The translations under genes were made by a program, and so were the position numbers. Under the pieces are notes generated by a model. The model was not told the DNA's origin. It ran no database searches and saw only the letters and a list, made by a program, of their open reading frames with translations. 60,285 bases of DNA from Spartobacteria bacterium (GTDB taxonomy: Bacteria > Verrucomicrobiota > Verrucomicrobiia > Chthoniobacterales > UBA10450), in NCBI GenBank assembly GCA_003167555.1, contig PMSN01000001.1, forward strand, positions 1 to 60,285. Reading direction: 5' to 3'. Positions 51,209 to 60,285 of this stretch are shown here, one piece after another (within the stretch, counting starts at the first letter, position 1; every line of letters starts with the position of its first letter).

Positions 51209-51461
51209 CTTATTTTTCACGCCTGAGGATTGGAAGGACACGGATGGACCGGGCGCCCTTGTCTCCCTAAGCGAGATCGGCAAAATTTCACGTCTTGAAT
51301 GCGGTAGGACTGTCTGCTAGTTGGCCGTCGAATTGCGCTCCAAGCACGCTGGCCTGAGAATAGCGAATGCAGGATTTTGGCACCAGTTCGACCGGGATCA
51401 TGCTTGCTACTTCTGGCGCGTTTCCCCATTGATAGGGATTTACATTGTGAGACCAAAACAA

Positions 51462-53708
51462 TTATTGATTGACGGGAGCGGCTTTGTTGGGCTCTTCATC
51501 ATACCATTGGAAATTTTGCAGCTGAAATGCTAGCTGGCGAGGATCCGTGGGAACTTCGAGCAGGGGGCCGCCGTAGTCGAAAGAAATGTCCGCGCTGGTG
51601 TGTGCGGCCAAGACAAAGCGATCATGATAAACCACCGGCTCCTGAGAGACCTGCAATTGCTGGCGCTGTCCGTCGCGCTGAATGGATAGTGGATAAGGCG
51701 TGGCTCCGTAGACAAAGACTTGTCCGGAAACATCAATCACCTTTGCCGCATCCGAGTCATTGCTAAAACGAATGATACCCGTTTTGCTACACCAGCGCCA
51801 AGAGTTCTCTTTTGATGTCTCCAAGGTGGAAAAACCCCCGCGCCATTCAATTTTGGTGGACGTTGGCAATCCTGCAGTCTGTCGTTCCCTTTCCCACTCG
51901 CCCGGAGAAAGAGTGGTTTCCAAATTCTTGCGGAAAGGACGGAGATCGAAGAAAACCCATCGGAAACCGGACTCGAATTTTGTGCCGGCGCCGAGCTTTT
52001 TCGAAAGCTCCTCTTCTAGCTTTCCATCCGAAAACCCATTGCGATCAAGTAGAATTCCCTCGAAGCCCACAAAGACGATCCTTTTAAGAAATTGATCCAC
52101 GGGCAGTTGTGCCGTCGATCTAGCCCAATTATCGTGACGTCCCATGATGTTGCCCCAAGTCCAGCGTAAGGCCTTGGAATGAAGATAGGCTTTGGCGTTG
52201 TCATAAGACACCATCTTGTTCGGGGCCACATCCAGGGGGAAGTTCGTGTGAGGCAACTGAAAAATCATGGCACCTGAAGGGAACTTCGTTTCCAACTGTC
52301 TGATGTAATCCCTGTCTTTTTGAAACTGAACCTGCGCAGCTTCGTGACCGGTTAGTATATCGAGCGGGACCTGATCGAACATCCCAAGGCAAACAATCCC
52401 GCCCAATATCATAAAGCGTGGGACATGGGCTACGGTCCGAAGAAAGCGGTCCGATGCGACTCCAAGCGCTGCAAATGAAAACAGACTGATAAATGGACTA
52501 ATCCGATTATAACCGCGAATCTCATGGCTTACGAAGACGCTAAACAAACTTCCAAAACCTCCTTCTGTGGCAACCACGATGACCCCTATCGCCATGCCGG
52601 CGAGCACGCGAACGGTCCGATGACAAAGAAGTGTTCCCGGGGCGGGCGCTATGGCGGCCCAAAGCAGAAGCAGGAATCCCAGGGAACCAATTGTCCCGAG
52701 CGTCGCCGTGAACGACTCATTTCTGTCAAACGGGAATCCGGCGGCGAGGATTTTGTCGCGGATACTACGCATGAAGCGCAGCGGATGGGTCGAGATAGGA
52801 GTAAGCATCTGACGAATCCGCAGAGCGTATTCATCCGCTTGCGCTGGAACCTTCGATTGTGCCTCCAGGTTAGGTCCGTTTCGCTGCCAATACAGCAGAG
52901 TAGGGCTGACGTTCCCTCCTGCAGCGAGCCCAATGATCCCGAGATAGATGCATGCTGACAGTGGGACATTGACATTCTTGGAACGGCAGTAACCAATCAC
53001 GCAACCGAGAAAAACAATGATGCAAGTGAAAAAAGCCCAGTAAATGTAGGAGAGGCCGATCGCGGCGCATATTCCGAGCGTTAGGATAAAGCGTCGCCAA
53101 TCGCGGTAATTAGTCCTTTCTGTGCGTTTTTGCCGGACGAGTCGAAAAACTTCAACGCGCGCAAGAGAAACGCCGAGATAGGCGCCTGCCGGTACCATAA
53201 AGTGGGCCAGGTTTAGATGGCCGACATTTCTAAAGAAACCGAAGGGAATAAGGCCGTACAAAATACCGAAGCAAATGCTGTTCGCATTAGAAATTCCGAG
53301 CCATCTAAAGAACAGGTAAGCGAACGCACCTCCCAAGCCCATGGCCGTGAGCCAAAAGAGGTTTATTAACAAAAAAGGGTCGCGTACACCGATGCTCAAC
53401 ACTTTCATAAGGCCGAGGTTCAAGTGCATCGCCGTGGGAAAATCCACTGAATCCATCCCAAACGGCATTCCCAATCGCGAAATGTAGTGACCCCATCCAC
53501 CCTCGGTTAGCGCTTTGACGATGACCTCGAAATACACCGCGTCACCCCAATACTGGATCGGAACAAACAGATCGTATCTCCAGAGCCCACTGCGAAAGAA
53601 AGCGAGCAGAACGGTCGTCGCCGCTACTAGAAGAGCCGGCAGCAAAAGGCCGCTCGTATGGTGTCTGATCACCAGAGGGCGCGACGCCGATTGGTTTCCG
53701 TCAGTCAT
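51462..53708 (-). CDS. Polytopic membrane protein, paralogue of the gene at 23009
   Basis: 748 residues from 53708; the in-frame ATG at 53774 is an alternative. About twelve membrane segments are followed by a large non-membrane C-terminal part. The first loop (FVPIQYWGDAVYFEVIVKAL) and LGMPFGMDSVDFPTA correspond to the gene at 23009, as do SGAMIFQLPHTNFPLDV and YLHSKALRWTWGNIMGRHDN. This longer protein has an extra beta-rich end of about 120 residues (for example DISFDYGGPLLEVPTDPRQL). A GT-C-like role in decorating the glycan outside the membrane is inference. Confidence 0.75.
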   Translation of the reverse strand: MTDGNQSASRPLVIRHHTSGLLLPALLVAATTVLLAFFRSGLWRYDLFVPIQYWGDAVYFEVIVKALTEGGWGHYISRLGMPFGMDSVDFPTAMHLNLGLMKVLSIGVRDPFLLINLFWLTAMGLGGAFAYLFFRWLGISNANSICFGILYGLIPFGFFRNVGHLNLAHFMVPAGAYLGVSLARVEVFRLVRQKRTERTNYRDWRRFILTLGICAAIGLSYIYWAFFTCIIVFLGCVIGYCRSKNVNVPLSACIYLGIIGLAAGGNVSPTLLYWQRNGPNLEAQSKVPAQADEYALRIRQMLTPISTHPLRFMRSIRDKILAAGFPFDRNESFTATLGTIGSLGFLLLLWAAIAPAPGTLLCHRTVRVLAGMAIGVIVVATEGGFGSLFSVFVSHEIRGYNRISPFISLFSFAALGVASDRFLRTVAHVPRFMILGGIVCLGMFDQVPLDILTGHEAAQVQFQKDRDYIRQLETKFPSGAMIFQLPHTNFPLDVAPNKMVSYDNAKAYLHSKALRWTWGNIMGRHDNWARSTAQLPVDQFLKRIVFVGFEGILLDRNGFSDGKLEEELSKKLGAGTKFESGFRWVFFDLRPFRKNLETTLSPGEWERERQTAGLPTSTKIEWRGGFSTLETSKENSWRWCSKTGIIRFSNDSDAAKVIDVSGQVFVYGATPYPLSIQRDGQRQQLQVSQEPVVYHDRFVLAAHTSADISFDYGGPLLEVPTDPRQLAFQLQNFQWYDEEPNKAAPVNQ

Positions 53709-53836
53709 TAGCCGCCAATATCGATTGGTAACTCGGTTGGGTCTACCGGAGAAGTGCTGGTCCGCCAAGACCATTTATCCGCTCGCACGAGCCTCTTACT
53801 AGGCGATTATTAGCAACAACAGTCTCGCGAGAACCG

Positions 53837-54520
53837 CTATTGCTGGGAGATTTCGAGTTCGAAGCAATGGACTCCCAGTGTTCGGACGTCTTTGTTCATT
53901 CCAAGAGAAGCAGGAGTGGCGGCTTTCGGGATATTAAGCGTGAGCGTGAGCGTGTCGGATCCCTGTAATACATCCGCCGGAATAACCGCTGTGAAATCTC
54001 GTTTTCCAGCTACATCCCACGATGCGATCTCTTTACCATTCGCCAACACGCGGACTGGTTGAAAGGGGAGCCCGACCGCGGTTAGGCCTTCCAGGCTCAT
54101 TCGAAGCGTAAGTGGCGATTGCGTCGAAGGTATTTTAAGTGTGAGGACGGCGGTGGTTTTGTCCGTCCAGGTAAATAATTGCTCCGCCCCGCTCCAGCCG
54201 GACACTTGATACCGTTTCGCCTTGCCGCCCTTACCAAAACTAACGACGGTGCCATATGTATATGAGTGGTCTGTGCTTTCCTGGGAATCTTGGGACGCTG
54301 ACTGGCTCGGCGTTATCTGTGTAGAAGCGCTGGTTTCCTGCGGGGCGGCGGTTTCTGAGGGAGTAGCGGCCTGCGGTGGCGTAGCGCCCTGGTCACAGGC
54401 CGCTAGCAGAAAAAGAACGGCAACACCCGCTCCTGTTATCTTAGCAACATTAAAAGCAATATTCCGATTAGCAACGCCCACGCCGTGATTCGTATTCAAT
54501 CCATCGAACTGCCATTTCAT
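53837..54520 (-). CDS. Putative lipoprotein with low-complexity linker
   Basis: 227 residues. A long N-terminal region ends in a lipobox (LLAAC, Cys about residue 42), followed by a Pro/Thr/Ser/Gln-rich linker of about 45 residues and a beta-rich domain (LTLRMSLEGLTAVGLPFQPV, then VRVLANGKEIASWDV). It is unlikely to be an enzyme. The domain resembles carbohydrate-binding or jelly-roll folds. I do not recognise the family. It lies 128 bp from the membrane gene on the same strand. Confidence 0.7.
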   Translation of the reverse strand: MKWQFDGLNTNHGVGVANRNIAFNVAKITGAGVAVLFLLAACDQGATPPQAATPSETAAPQETSASTQITPSQSASQDSQESTDHSYTYGTVVSFGKGGKAKRYQVSGWSGAEQLFTWTDKTTAVLTLKIPSTQSPLTLRMSLEGLTAVGLPFQPVRVLANGKEIASWDVAGKRDFTAVIPADVLQGSDTLTLTLNIPKAATPASLGMNKDVRTLGVHCFELEISQQ

Positions 54521-54673
54521 AAAGGCAGTTATACCAGCGAATTTGCATCACACAATAAAAAAGTTCCAGGGTCTCTGAGGCGTTCGTCGAGCCCGCGCTC
54601 ATGTAAGCCCAAGCGCACCCGTCCAAAACCGCCGCAATAGGAACATCACGCCTGTAATGGGAGCGGAGAGGCG

Positions 54674-55333
54674 TCAACGTGCCATAAAATAATAATTTTC
54701 GCCGGTCTTGAACTGCCGCACGAATTCCACACGGGTCAACGCCATTCCCCCGAAAAGCCAAGATTCCATTAAGAAAATGGACATCCCACAATCTCCGCTC
54801 AACACATCGTAAATAAATTCAGGACGAACTCCATAATAGTCAGCGGCTCCGAGACCGTGCTCGAAAACGATGGTGGGTCGACATCGGACAATTGTCTTGA
54901 CAGCTCCTTGCAAAACCTGCAACTCACCGCCTTCGACGTCGATCTTCAAAAAGTCAACGTGGAAATCCGCGGGAAGGATGCTGTCTAGAGGCGCGGTTTG
55001 CGTGAAAATTTCTTCTACAGTCTCGTCCTCGCGATCATATTGTCGCCGCTTTAACCCACTATAACCAGGATTGCTCGTTACATATTGGAAGGATGCCCGA
55101 CCCTTCACGTCGCTGAGGGCGATATTCAGAGTGTGAACCGAAGGAAACTCCACCTTCAATGCGTCAAACAAAATAGGGATGGGCTCAAATGCGTAGTGTG
55201 TACCGTCCGGCGCGACGTTCAGAATGGCGCGCAGGATATCTCCTTTGTGACAACCGACGTCGACGCAGTTCGAATCACGTTTTAACACGCGTTTCATCAC
55301 CTCAATTGTCTGAATATCATAGAGATCATTCAT
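54674..55333 (-). CDS. FkbM-family methyltransferase
   Basis: 219 residues (225 if the start at 55351 is used). CVDVGCHKGDILRAILNVAP is the SAM motif and DFLKIDVEGGELQVLQGAV the family hallmark. TLNIALSDVKGRASF is the usual middle segment. FkbM-type enzymes O-methylate sugars and polyketides, and in polysaccharide loci they cap or decorate sugar residues. The stop is 153 bp upstream of the lipoprotein start on the same strand. Confidence 0.88.
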   Translation of the reverse strand: MNDLYDIQTIEVMKRVLKRDSNCVDVGCHKGDILRAILNVAPDGTHYAFEPIPILFDALKVEFPSVHTLNIALSDVKGRASFQYVTSNPGYSGLKRRQYDREDETVEEIFTQTAPLDSILPADFHVDFLKIDVEGGELQVLQGAVKTIVRCRPTIVFEHGLGAADYYGVRPEFIYDVLSGDCGMSIFLMESWLFGGMALTRVEFVRQFKTGENYYFMAR

Positions 55334-55408
55334 AGGACCACTTCCCGTCATCCCACCCGGTCAAAGCGAAGTTGTAGTAACAATTGCGTCTTACCAGCCG
55401 CGGCATCT

Positions 55409-57784
55409 TTATAAACTTTCCAACAATCTGCGGCCGATGTAGCGCCAGTCAAAATACTTTCTGACATGCTGTCTAGCATGTTCCGCCATCCCTTGAAGAG
55501 TGGTTGGCGGTGCCCTCCGTGTTGATGCAATACGCTCTGGGAAATCGCCGATGTCTTCGACGAAGACGTCGCGAAGGTGTTGGAACCCTAAGCCACGCAT
55601 TCCTAATGCGGTAGTGACAATCGGAACACCGGCTGCGGCGTACTCAAGCATTTTCAGATTCGTACCAGACCCTTGTTCAATCGGGTTCAAAGCGAGATCC
55701 GCGCTGCGCAATACGAGATCCTTGACGAAGTCATCGACAACGCCGAACAATCCCACATTATCCGGACGGGGCTGCCTCTCGAAAAATAAACAGCTGCTAC
55801 CCAGAATCAGAAACCGCACTTCTGGGCATTTGGTGGCCATGTTCATGATAGCTTTAATTGCTTCAAGATTTGGCGGGTGCCAGCTGCCAATAAACACGGC
55901 AGAAAAGCAGTCCGCCAAGCCCAGCGCATCCTTGGTTTTTAAGGATCGTTCGCGGGACGTAAAACGCACCTTTCTGGTATCGACCCCATTCGGAACCACG
56001 CGCATCTTGGCGGCGGGCAGGTTGTAGAGTGACACCAGCGCGTCGCGATCGATCTCGCTGCAGGCCATAACGATTTCGGCACGCTCGCAGCAGCGACGTT
56101 CCACGTCACGGACTTGCTCCACTAATTGGAGACCGCGCTCCGTCTTCGGGATCAAAGTTTGTTTCAGCGTGTATTCGACATCTTGAGCTTCGTACCAAAG
56201 CGGTTTATCGCTAACATATTCAAGCGCGGGCAAGGAATATGGATGGCACGCGACGATGATGTCGGCTCGCGCAGAGGATTCCTGCAGCGCGTCAGTATAA
56301 CCGGGAGTTAAATGAAATAGCTGTGGCAATGCGACGTCGGTAACGGGAAACCATTCCACCTCACGCGAGATCTCGGTCTCAGCTTCTTCGTGCTCCAGCG
56401 TCTTAGGAATCCGAACCTCTCGCAAACCAGGAGCAATCACACGAGAGAAAAGCTGATCCGATACCCGACCGAGACTGACGAGTTCGGTGTCAAACTTTGA
56501 GATCAGGTTCTTGTAGAGATTGAATATTCTCAACTGCCCGCCGGCCTGAACCGGAGTGACACCAAATGTCGTCGCGACAGTTAACGTTCGTCGGCCGCGC
56601 GACCGGGAAGCCAATTGGGTTGGCCAGAACTCGGCGAACAGAGCGTGGGTCACATTAGGCCACGTAATTGATTGAACGCGGCGCCGCGCATTTTCACCCA
56701 TGCTCGCGGCTAGACCTTGATGGGTAGCAAGCCACTGTATGGCTTCCCCGATCTGACGTGGATCGGGCGAGACGCAGAGGCCGGTTATTTTGTGTCTGAC
56801 GAATTCTGTAGGGCCCCCTGAATCGCTTACAGTCAGCACTGGTTTGCCGCTCATCATCGCCTCAATCGTTACCAACCCATAATCTTCGTCATAGGGGACA
56901 AATGCCACGGCAAGTGCGTTGGCGTAGTCATCGAGCAGCTCCGTGTCACTTCGGTATCCTAGAAAGACAATCCGAGGATCTCCTTTAGATTGTTCAGTAA
57001 GTTTTTGCGCATCCGGTCCTTCGCCGGCAATTCTCAACTCAATGTTCGCGTTGACAAACCGCATTGCCTCAATGAGAAGCGCGATTCGCTTTGGATTATC
57101 AAGCCGGCTGGCAGTGAACAGATAGTTAAAGTCAGCGCAACGAAACCCTTGCAAGTTCGAGGGGGGGTAGAGAACGTCGACGTTCGTGTCGGGAGGAAAA
57201 TACAAATGCCGATTTGCGACCGTGCGCGAGATCGCATAATAATGCTCAATCTCACGCGGCCCCAAGGCAACCCCGTCCAGATAATGAATCAATTCCCGGA
57301 TGAAGCTGCCAGGGAATTGCTGCGCGTCTGCGGGAAGGTCACCCTGTAAACGGAGTTCCCTTAATAGACCGAAAACGTCTGGGAGGGACTCGCGCACGGG
57401 GCTTTGGGTGCGCAAGAGCCGTTGAAGACGGCGTAGCCCCTTGTGCGTGGATTTTCCATACCTCAGGGGCAGTTTGGTGAAATGGAAGCAATCATACAGT
57501 CCGCGCAAAGGATGTTGCATGTAACACAAGTGCCGCGGATGCGATATCATCCAAGCGGGGTACTTTCCGCTGATCACCAAATCGAAGCCGCTGACATCTA
57601 GACGAGAGAACGCTTCGTAACTGTCGATCAAATCCCAAAAGCTGTGCTCGCGCGTTGGCAGTTTGACTAAATCCGCCTGATGAGAGGTGTTTGTATTGAT
57701 TTCGCGCATTAAACCCCACCACATTTTTTCGGCGCCCCCAGCTGTAAAAGGAATGGGGCTCGGCGCAACGATCGCGATTTTCAT
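55409..57784 (-). CDS. Fused tandem GT4 glycosyltransferase
   Basis: 791 residues holding two GT-B transferases in one chain. The first (about 1-395) starts MKIAIVAPSPIPFTAGGAEK and has the donor motif DEDYGLVTIEAMMSGKPVL and SDSGGPTEFVRHKITGLCV. The second (about 405-790) starts RTLTVATTFGVTPVQAGGQL and ends with NPIEQGSGTNLKMLEYAAAG. The first domain closely resembles the separate GT4 gene next to it (57795-58865). One protein could add two successive sugars. Confidence 0.9.
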   Translation of the reverse strand: MKIAIVAPSPIPFTAGGAEKMWWGLMREINTNTSHQADLVKLPTREHSFWDLIDSYEAFSRLDVSGFDLVISGKYPAWMISHPRHLCYMQHPLRGLYDCFHFTKLPLRYGKSTHKGLRRLQRLLRTQSPVRESLPDVFGLLRELRLQGDLPADAQQFPGSFIRELIHYLDGVALGPREIEHYYAISRTVANRHLYFPPDTNVDVLYPPSNLQGFRCADFNYLFTASRLDNPKRIALLIEAMRFVNANIELRIAGEGPDAQKLTEQSKGDPRIVFLGYRSDTELLDDYANALAVAFVPYDEDYGLVTIEAMMSGKPVLTVSDSGGPTEFVRHKITGLCVSPDPRQIGEAIQWLATHQGLAASMGENARRRVQSITWPNVTHALFAEFWPTQLASRSRGRRTLTVATTFGVTPVQAGGQLRIFNLYKNLISKFDTELVSLGRVSDQLFSRVIAPGLREVRIPKTLEHEEAETEISREVEWFPVTDVALPQLFHLTPGYTDALQESSARADIIVACHPYSLPALEYVSDKPLWYEAQDVEYTLKQTLIPKTERGLQLVEQVRDVERRCCERAEIVMACSEIDRDALVSLYNLPAAKMRVVPNGVDTRKVRFTSRERSLKTKDALGLADCFSAVFIGSWHPPNLEAIKAIMNMATKCPEVRFLILGSSCLFFERQPRPDNVGLFGVVDDFVKDLVLRSADLALNPIEQGSGTNLKMLEYAAAGVPIVTTALGMRGLGFQHLRDVFVEDIGDFPERIASTRRAPPTTLQGMAEHARQHVRKYFDWRYIGRRLLESL

Positions 57785-57794
57785 TCGGGCAGAA

Positions 57795-58865
57795 TTAGAG
57801 ATTTCGCACCGAACTTGCCGCATCTGCGTCAGTCAGCTTGCACAAAATGCTCTCCCACGAAATGCGTAAATCGGAGTAATGCGCCAGCGCGTGTCTTCCC
57901 ATGGCCGCCGCGTTCTGGCGGTTAGCGTTTAAAGAATCAAACGCGTGTGCGATCGCGTCCGGACTCGGCTCAACAACCAGGCCAGTCTGTTCGTGGACAA
58001 CGAACTCCAACGGGCCGCCGGAATCCAAACATGTGACCACCGGTTTTGCTGCAAGCATGGCTTCCAAGGTGACGTAGCCGTAATCCTCATCAAACGGGCC
58101 GAAAAACACACACAGGCAATGGGCATAAAGTCCAAGCTTCTCTTCCTCAGAGACTTTCCCGAGAAACTTTACTCGATCTCGCAGCTGAAGTTCTTCCGTC
58201 AACTGTTCCAACTTTTGGCGCTGACCGCCCTCTCCGCATATGACCGCGATCAGGCCAGTTGTCACGTATTTCATGGCTCGGATCGCCAATTCCTGACGCT
58301 TTGTTTCCTCCAGGCGGCTAGGGACAAAGACATAGGCCTCGGGCGATGTACAATAGAATCGCTCAGCCATGTACGGAGGATGATAAACCGGTAATGACGG
58401 AATGCCGTTATATCGCTCAAGACGAGCCGATACATTCGCCGCGATCGTGAGCCGCGGACTGCACCTTGCCAGATTTATAGTATCCTTCTCGATGATGGAT
58501 TCGCGCAGGAGAGTCGCTCCGGAATCCTGTCGGAACTGCGCGCCGAAAGGTGTGTCCCACAAATCATAGGCAACGCGGTACTGATGTAACAACCAAAGAG
58601 CTTTTGATGGGTGATTCAGGTAATACGCCGGAAATTGGAAACAAATTACGCGATCAGCTTCCTGGCCATTGAGCAGGGTCAGGTCTTCACTTTCCCATAA
58701 CTGGATGCTGCGCCACACTTGCTCGAGTGGTCCAAACCTGAAAGGAATCGAGATGCGGGCGACGGCATGGCCAACCTGCGAAAGCGCTCGATGAAGGCCG
58801 TGAATTAGATATTCAGCTCCACCATCGATGAACGGAGTTGTGATCGTTGCGAGGAGAATCTTCAC
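57795..58865 (-). CDS. Glycosyltransferase family 4
   Basis: 356 residues. MKILLATITTPFIDGGAEYL opens the acceptor domain, AYVFVPSRLEETKRQELAIR the donor domain, and GPFDEDYGYVTLEAMLAAKP plus LDSGGPLEFVVHEQTGLVV is the donor motif. It resembles the first half of the tandem GT4 downstream, so both probably arose by duplication. It lies 10 bases upstream of that gene and should be cotranscribed with it. The 230-bp stretch upstream (58866-59095) shows no gene. Confidence 0.9.
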   Translation of the reverse strand: MKILLATITTPFIDGGAEYLIHGLHRALSQVGHAVARISIPFRFGPLEQVWRSIQLWESEDLTLLNGQEADRVICFQFPAYYLNHPSKALWLLHQYRVAYDLWDTPFGAQFRQDSGATLLRESIIEKDTINLARCSPRLTIAANVSARLERYNGIPSLPVYHPPYMAERFYCTSPEAYVFVPSRLEETKRQELAIRAMKYVTTGLIAVICGEGGQRQKLEQLTEELQLRDRVKFLGKVSEEEKLGLYAHCLCVFFGPFDEDYGYVTLEAMLAAKPVVTCLDSGGPLEFVVHEQTGLVVEPSPDAIAHAFDSLNANRQNAAAMGRHALAHYSDLRISWESILCKLTDADAASSVRNL

Positions 58866-59095
58866 CTATTGTCGTTGCTGGAAAAGGGCCATGCTGGTCT
58901 ATCCCGCTCAGTATCTACTTAGGGGAGTCCATCGACAATTGTTTTCGGTTACCAGTGGCTCTACACAATTGAAGGGCTATCCTGTCTTTCCGAGAAACAC
59001 GCGACTCTAATAATTATGGTATGCAGACTATCTCTTTAGGCAGCTCAAGGAAATTGCCGGAGTGTTAACTAATAGCGCAGGGGCACCGTTTAAGC

Positions 59096-60285
59096 CTACT
59101 TATATCCGATAACCGCGTAGTCCTGTTCGCCGAAAAATATCTGATTGACGAATTGTTCCAGCGGTAAAGCATTTGCATCAAGCTGAGGCGGCGACTCCAC
59201 CGGATGAAGAGGAAGGGCCGCAACCCGTGAAAAGCCTGCATTCGACATGACAAACTTTGTGTAATCCTTCGGCAAGGGTCGGATATGCGTTGGATCCATG
59301 TAAAACCGATTGCTTCCAACTTGAATATTGTCGGGATTCGGCGTCTCAAAAATACATATTCCTCCAGTTCGAAGAACTCGCAGTGACTCCGCGAAAAGTC
59401 TTAACAACGCAGCAAAAGGTAAATGCTCGATGAGATGAAACGCCGTGACAGCTCCATAACTGTCCGCGGGCAAAGAGCTGAGATATTGGACCGCGTCTAC
59501 CTGTTCGACAGGCAAACCACGTTCGATACATTCGGCAACCATGAATTGATTTAGATCCACTCCTCGGGCGTTACGGTTCTCTGCTCGTAATAACTCGAGC
59601 CATTCGCCGCGGCCACAACCAAGATCGAGTATCGGCCTATCAACACTGCCCGCACCCGACGCTCGGATAGATGGGAGATAGACGCGAACTCGCTGTTGGA
59701 TATCGGCTCGCGTTCCACGGAATTTGTTTTCGAATGCGAGGTAGAAGGCGTCGTTCGCGTGCTGGTCAATGTCGAGGGTGAAATTAGCCTTCTTACCCTT
59801 GTCCCGGAGCCCGCGGCTTCGCGCAGAGAAGGTCTGCAAGACGCCGTTTTGAAAAGAGATTTGGGCCTTAAGAAAAGCAGCGTCTGTTGTTTGCCGTTGT
59901 TCAATCTGATCGGCCTGGGCGCGGATTCCCTCGACTAGACCTGCCAGTTGGCTAGCGTTGTTCGCAACACGGCCGAGCCACTCTTTGAGACCTCCAATGT
60001 TTTCTCTGAGCTCAGTAACCTCCCCAGCGGCGCCGGCAGCCGTGGTATCGTAGCCTAACATCCGCTCTTCAAGAGAAGCAACGCTTTGCGAAATTGTATA
60101 AACCAATGACTCCCTGTCGGAGAGCCACCCTTGCAGTCCACCGATGTTTTCCCTCAGAGCGGTAAGATCCTGCAAGGTCGCGGCAGCCTCCGTCTCTCGT
60201 GTAACTAAACGTTCTTTGACAGCAACAAGCTCTTGGGCGGCGGTATTGGCTTTTGTTTCTTGGACGCTGAGCCAATCTTGCAAGC
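59096..60285 (-). CDS. Coiled-coil SAM methyltransferase, cut by the window edge
   Basis: At least 395 residues; the frame is open at the right edge, so the N-terminus is outside. The visible N-terminal part is a long coiled coil in which LQ-WL recurs at residues 4, 53 and 102 of the visible part, exactly 49 apart (seven heptads); RENIGGL also recurs 49 residues later. The C-terminal methyltransferase begins near FYLAFENKFRGTRADIQQRV, with PILDLGCGRGEWLELLRAEN and FHLIEHLPFAALLRLF. Such coiled-coil methyltransferases terminate O-antigen chains in the WbdD manner. The role here is inference. Confidence 0.85.
   Translation of the reverse strand, partial: LQDWLSVQETKANTAAQELVAVKERLVTRETEAAATLQDLTALRENIGGLQGWLSDRESLVYTISQSVASLEERMLGYDTTAAGAAGEVTELRENIGGLKEWLGRVANNASQLAGLVEGIRAQADQIEQRQTTDAAFLKAQISFQNGVLQTFSARSRGLRDKGKKANFTLDIDQHANDAFYLAFENKFRGTRADIQQRVRVYLPSIRASGAGSVDRPILDLGCGRGEWLELLRAENRNARGVDLNQFMVAECIERGLPVEQVDAVQYLSSLPADSYGAVTAFHLIEHLPFAALLRLFAESLRVLRTGGICIFETPNPDNIQVGSNRFYMDPTHIRPLPKDYTKFVMSNAGFSRVAALPLHPVESPPQLDANALPLEQFVNQIFFGEQDYAVIGYK

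Overview
The window looks like a chromosomal piece of a Verrucomicrobiota-like bacterium, probably a soil Chthoniobacteria relative. This rests on gene content, on a palindrome whose translation gives 'TDFQSV' (a string I remember from Verrucomicrobiota and Planctomycetota translations), on a remnant of a fibronectin-type-III protein family I associate with these phyla, and on the very large glycan proteins. The phylum call is inference and no marker gene settles it.

Layout. 1-1057: the end of an integron-type cassette array, with two complete attC sites of 123 bp, two small cassettes (a lipoprotein and a PDZ protein) and the first box of a third attC. 1058-about 2555: an IS110/IS1111-type insertion sequence starting right after that box, with its transposase broken by one amber codon. 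2573-6141: cupin, DUF167, a small exported protein, GNAT, lipid kinase, heptose-phosphate nucleotidyltransferase and purN, mostly overlapping in one + strand operon. 6153-10856: a leftward operon TVP38/cdd/mnmG/plsY/gpsA, with a ParB-site-like palindrome at the mnmG start. 10940-12894: homocysteine methyltransferase with a decayed methylenetetrahydrofolate reductase half, then a cyclase-family protein. 13121-19169: a + strand run of methyltransferase, DUF2064, epimerase, MgtE-like, GT2 and a membrane-fused molybdopterin oxidoreductase. 19178-22845: fpg, trxB, GT4 and GNAT. tRNA-Thr(TGT) follows at 22894.

From about 23 kb to the right edge the window is one large surface-polysaccharide locus. 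It holds sulfate activation genes (cysD, cysNC), a frameshifted polytopic membrane gene, an 1837-residue protein carrying four apparent glycosyltransferase modules plus eight 37-residue repeats, a double methyltransferase, and relics (fibronectin-III protein, duplicated methyltransferase start, one-base-frameshifted gmd). Next come a tightly coupled + strand nucleotide-sugar set (NUDIX, sugar dehydrogenase, Gfo/Idh, GT2, epimerase, C-methyltransferase) and a leftward set (GT2, 6-deoxy-sugar reductase-like, nucleotidyltransferase, LegB-like dehydratase, methyltransferase). The locus ends with two polytopic membrane proteins, a lipoprotein, an FkbM methyltransferase, a tandem double GT4, another GT4, and a coiled-coil methyltransferase cut by the window edge.

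Together the right 37 kb reads as synthesis and modification of a methylated, possibly sulfated, deoxysugar-containing glycan. Several genes carry frameshifts (gmd, the membrane gene at 27.5-29.2 kb, the reductase half near 11 kb), so real decay and sequencing error both have to be considered. The most unusual points are the attC array with an insertion sequence at an attC box, the giant glycosyltransferase, and the exact 49-residue coiled-coil repeat in the last gene.
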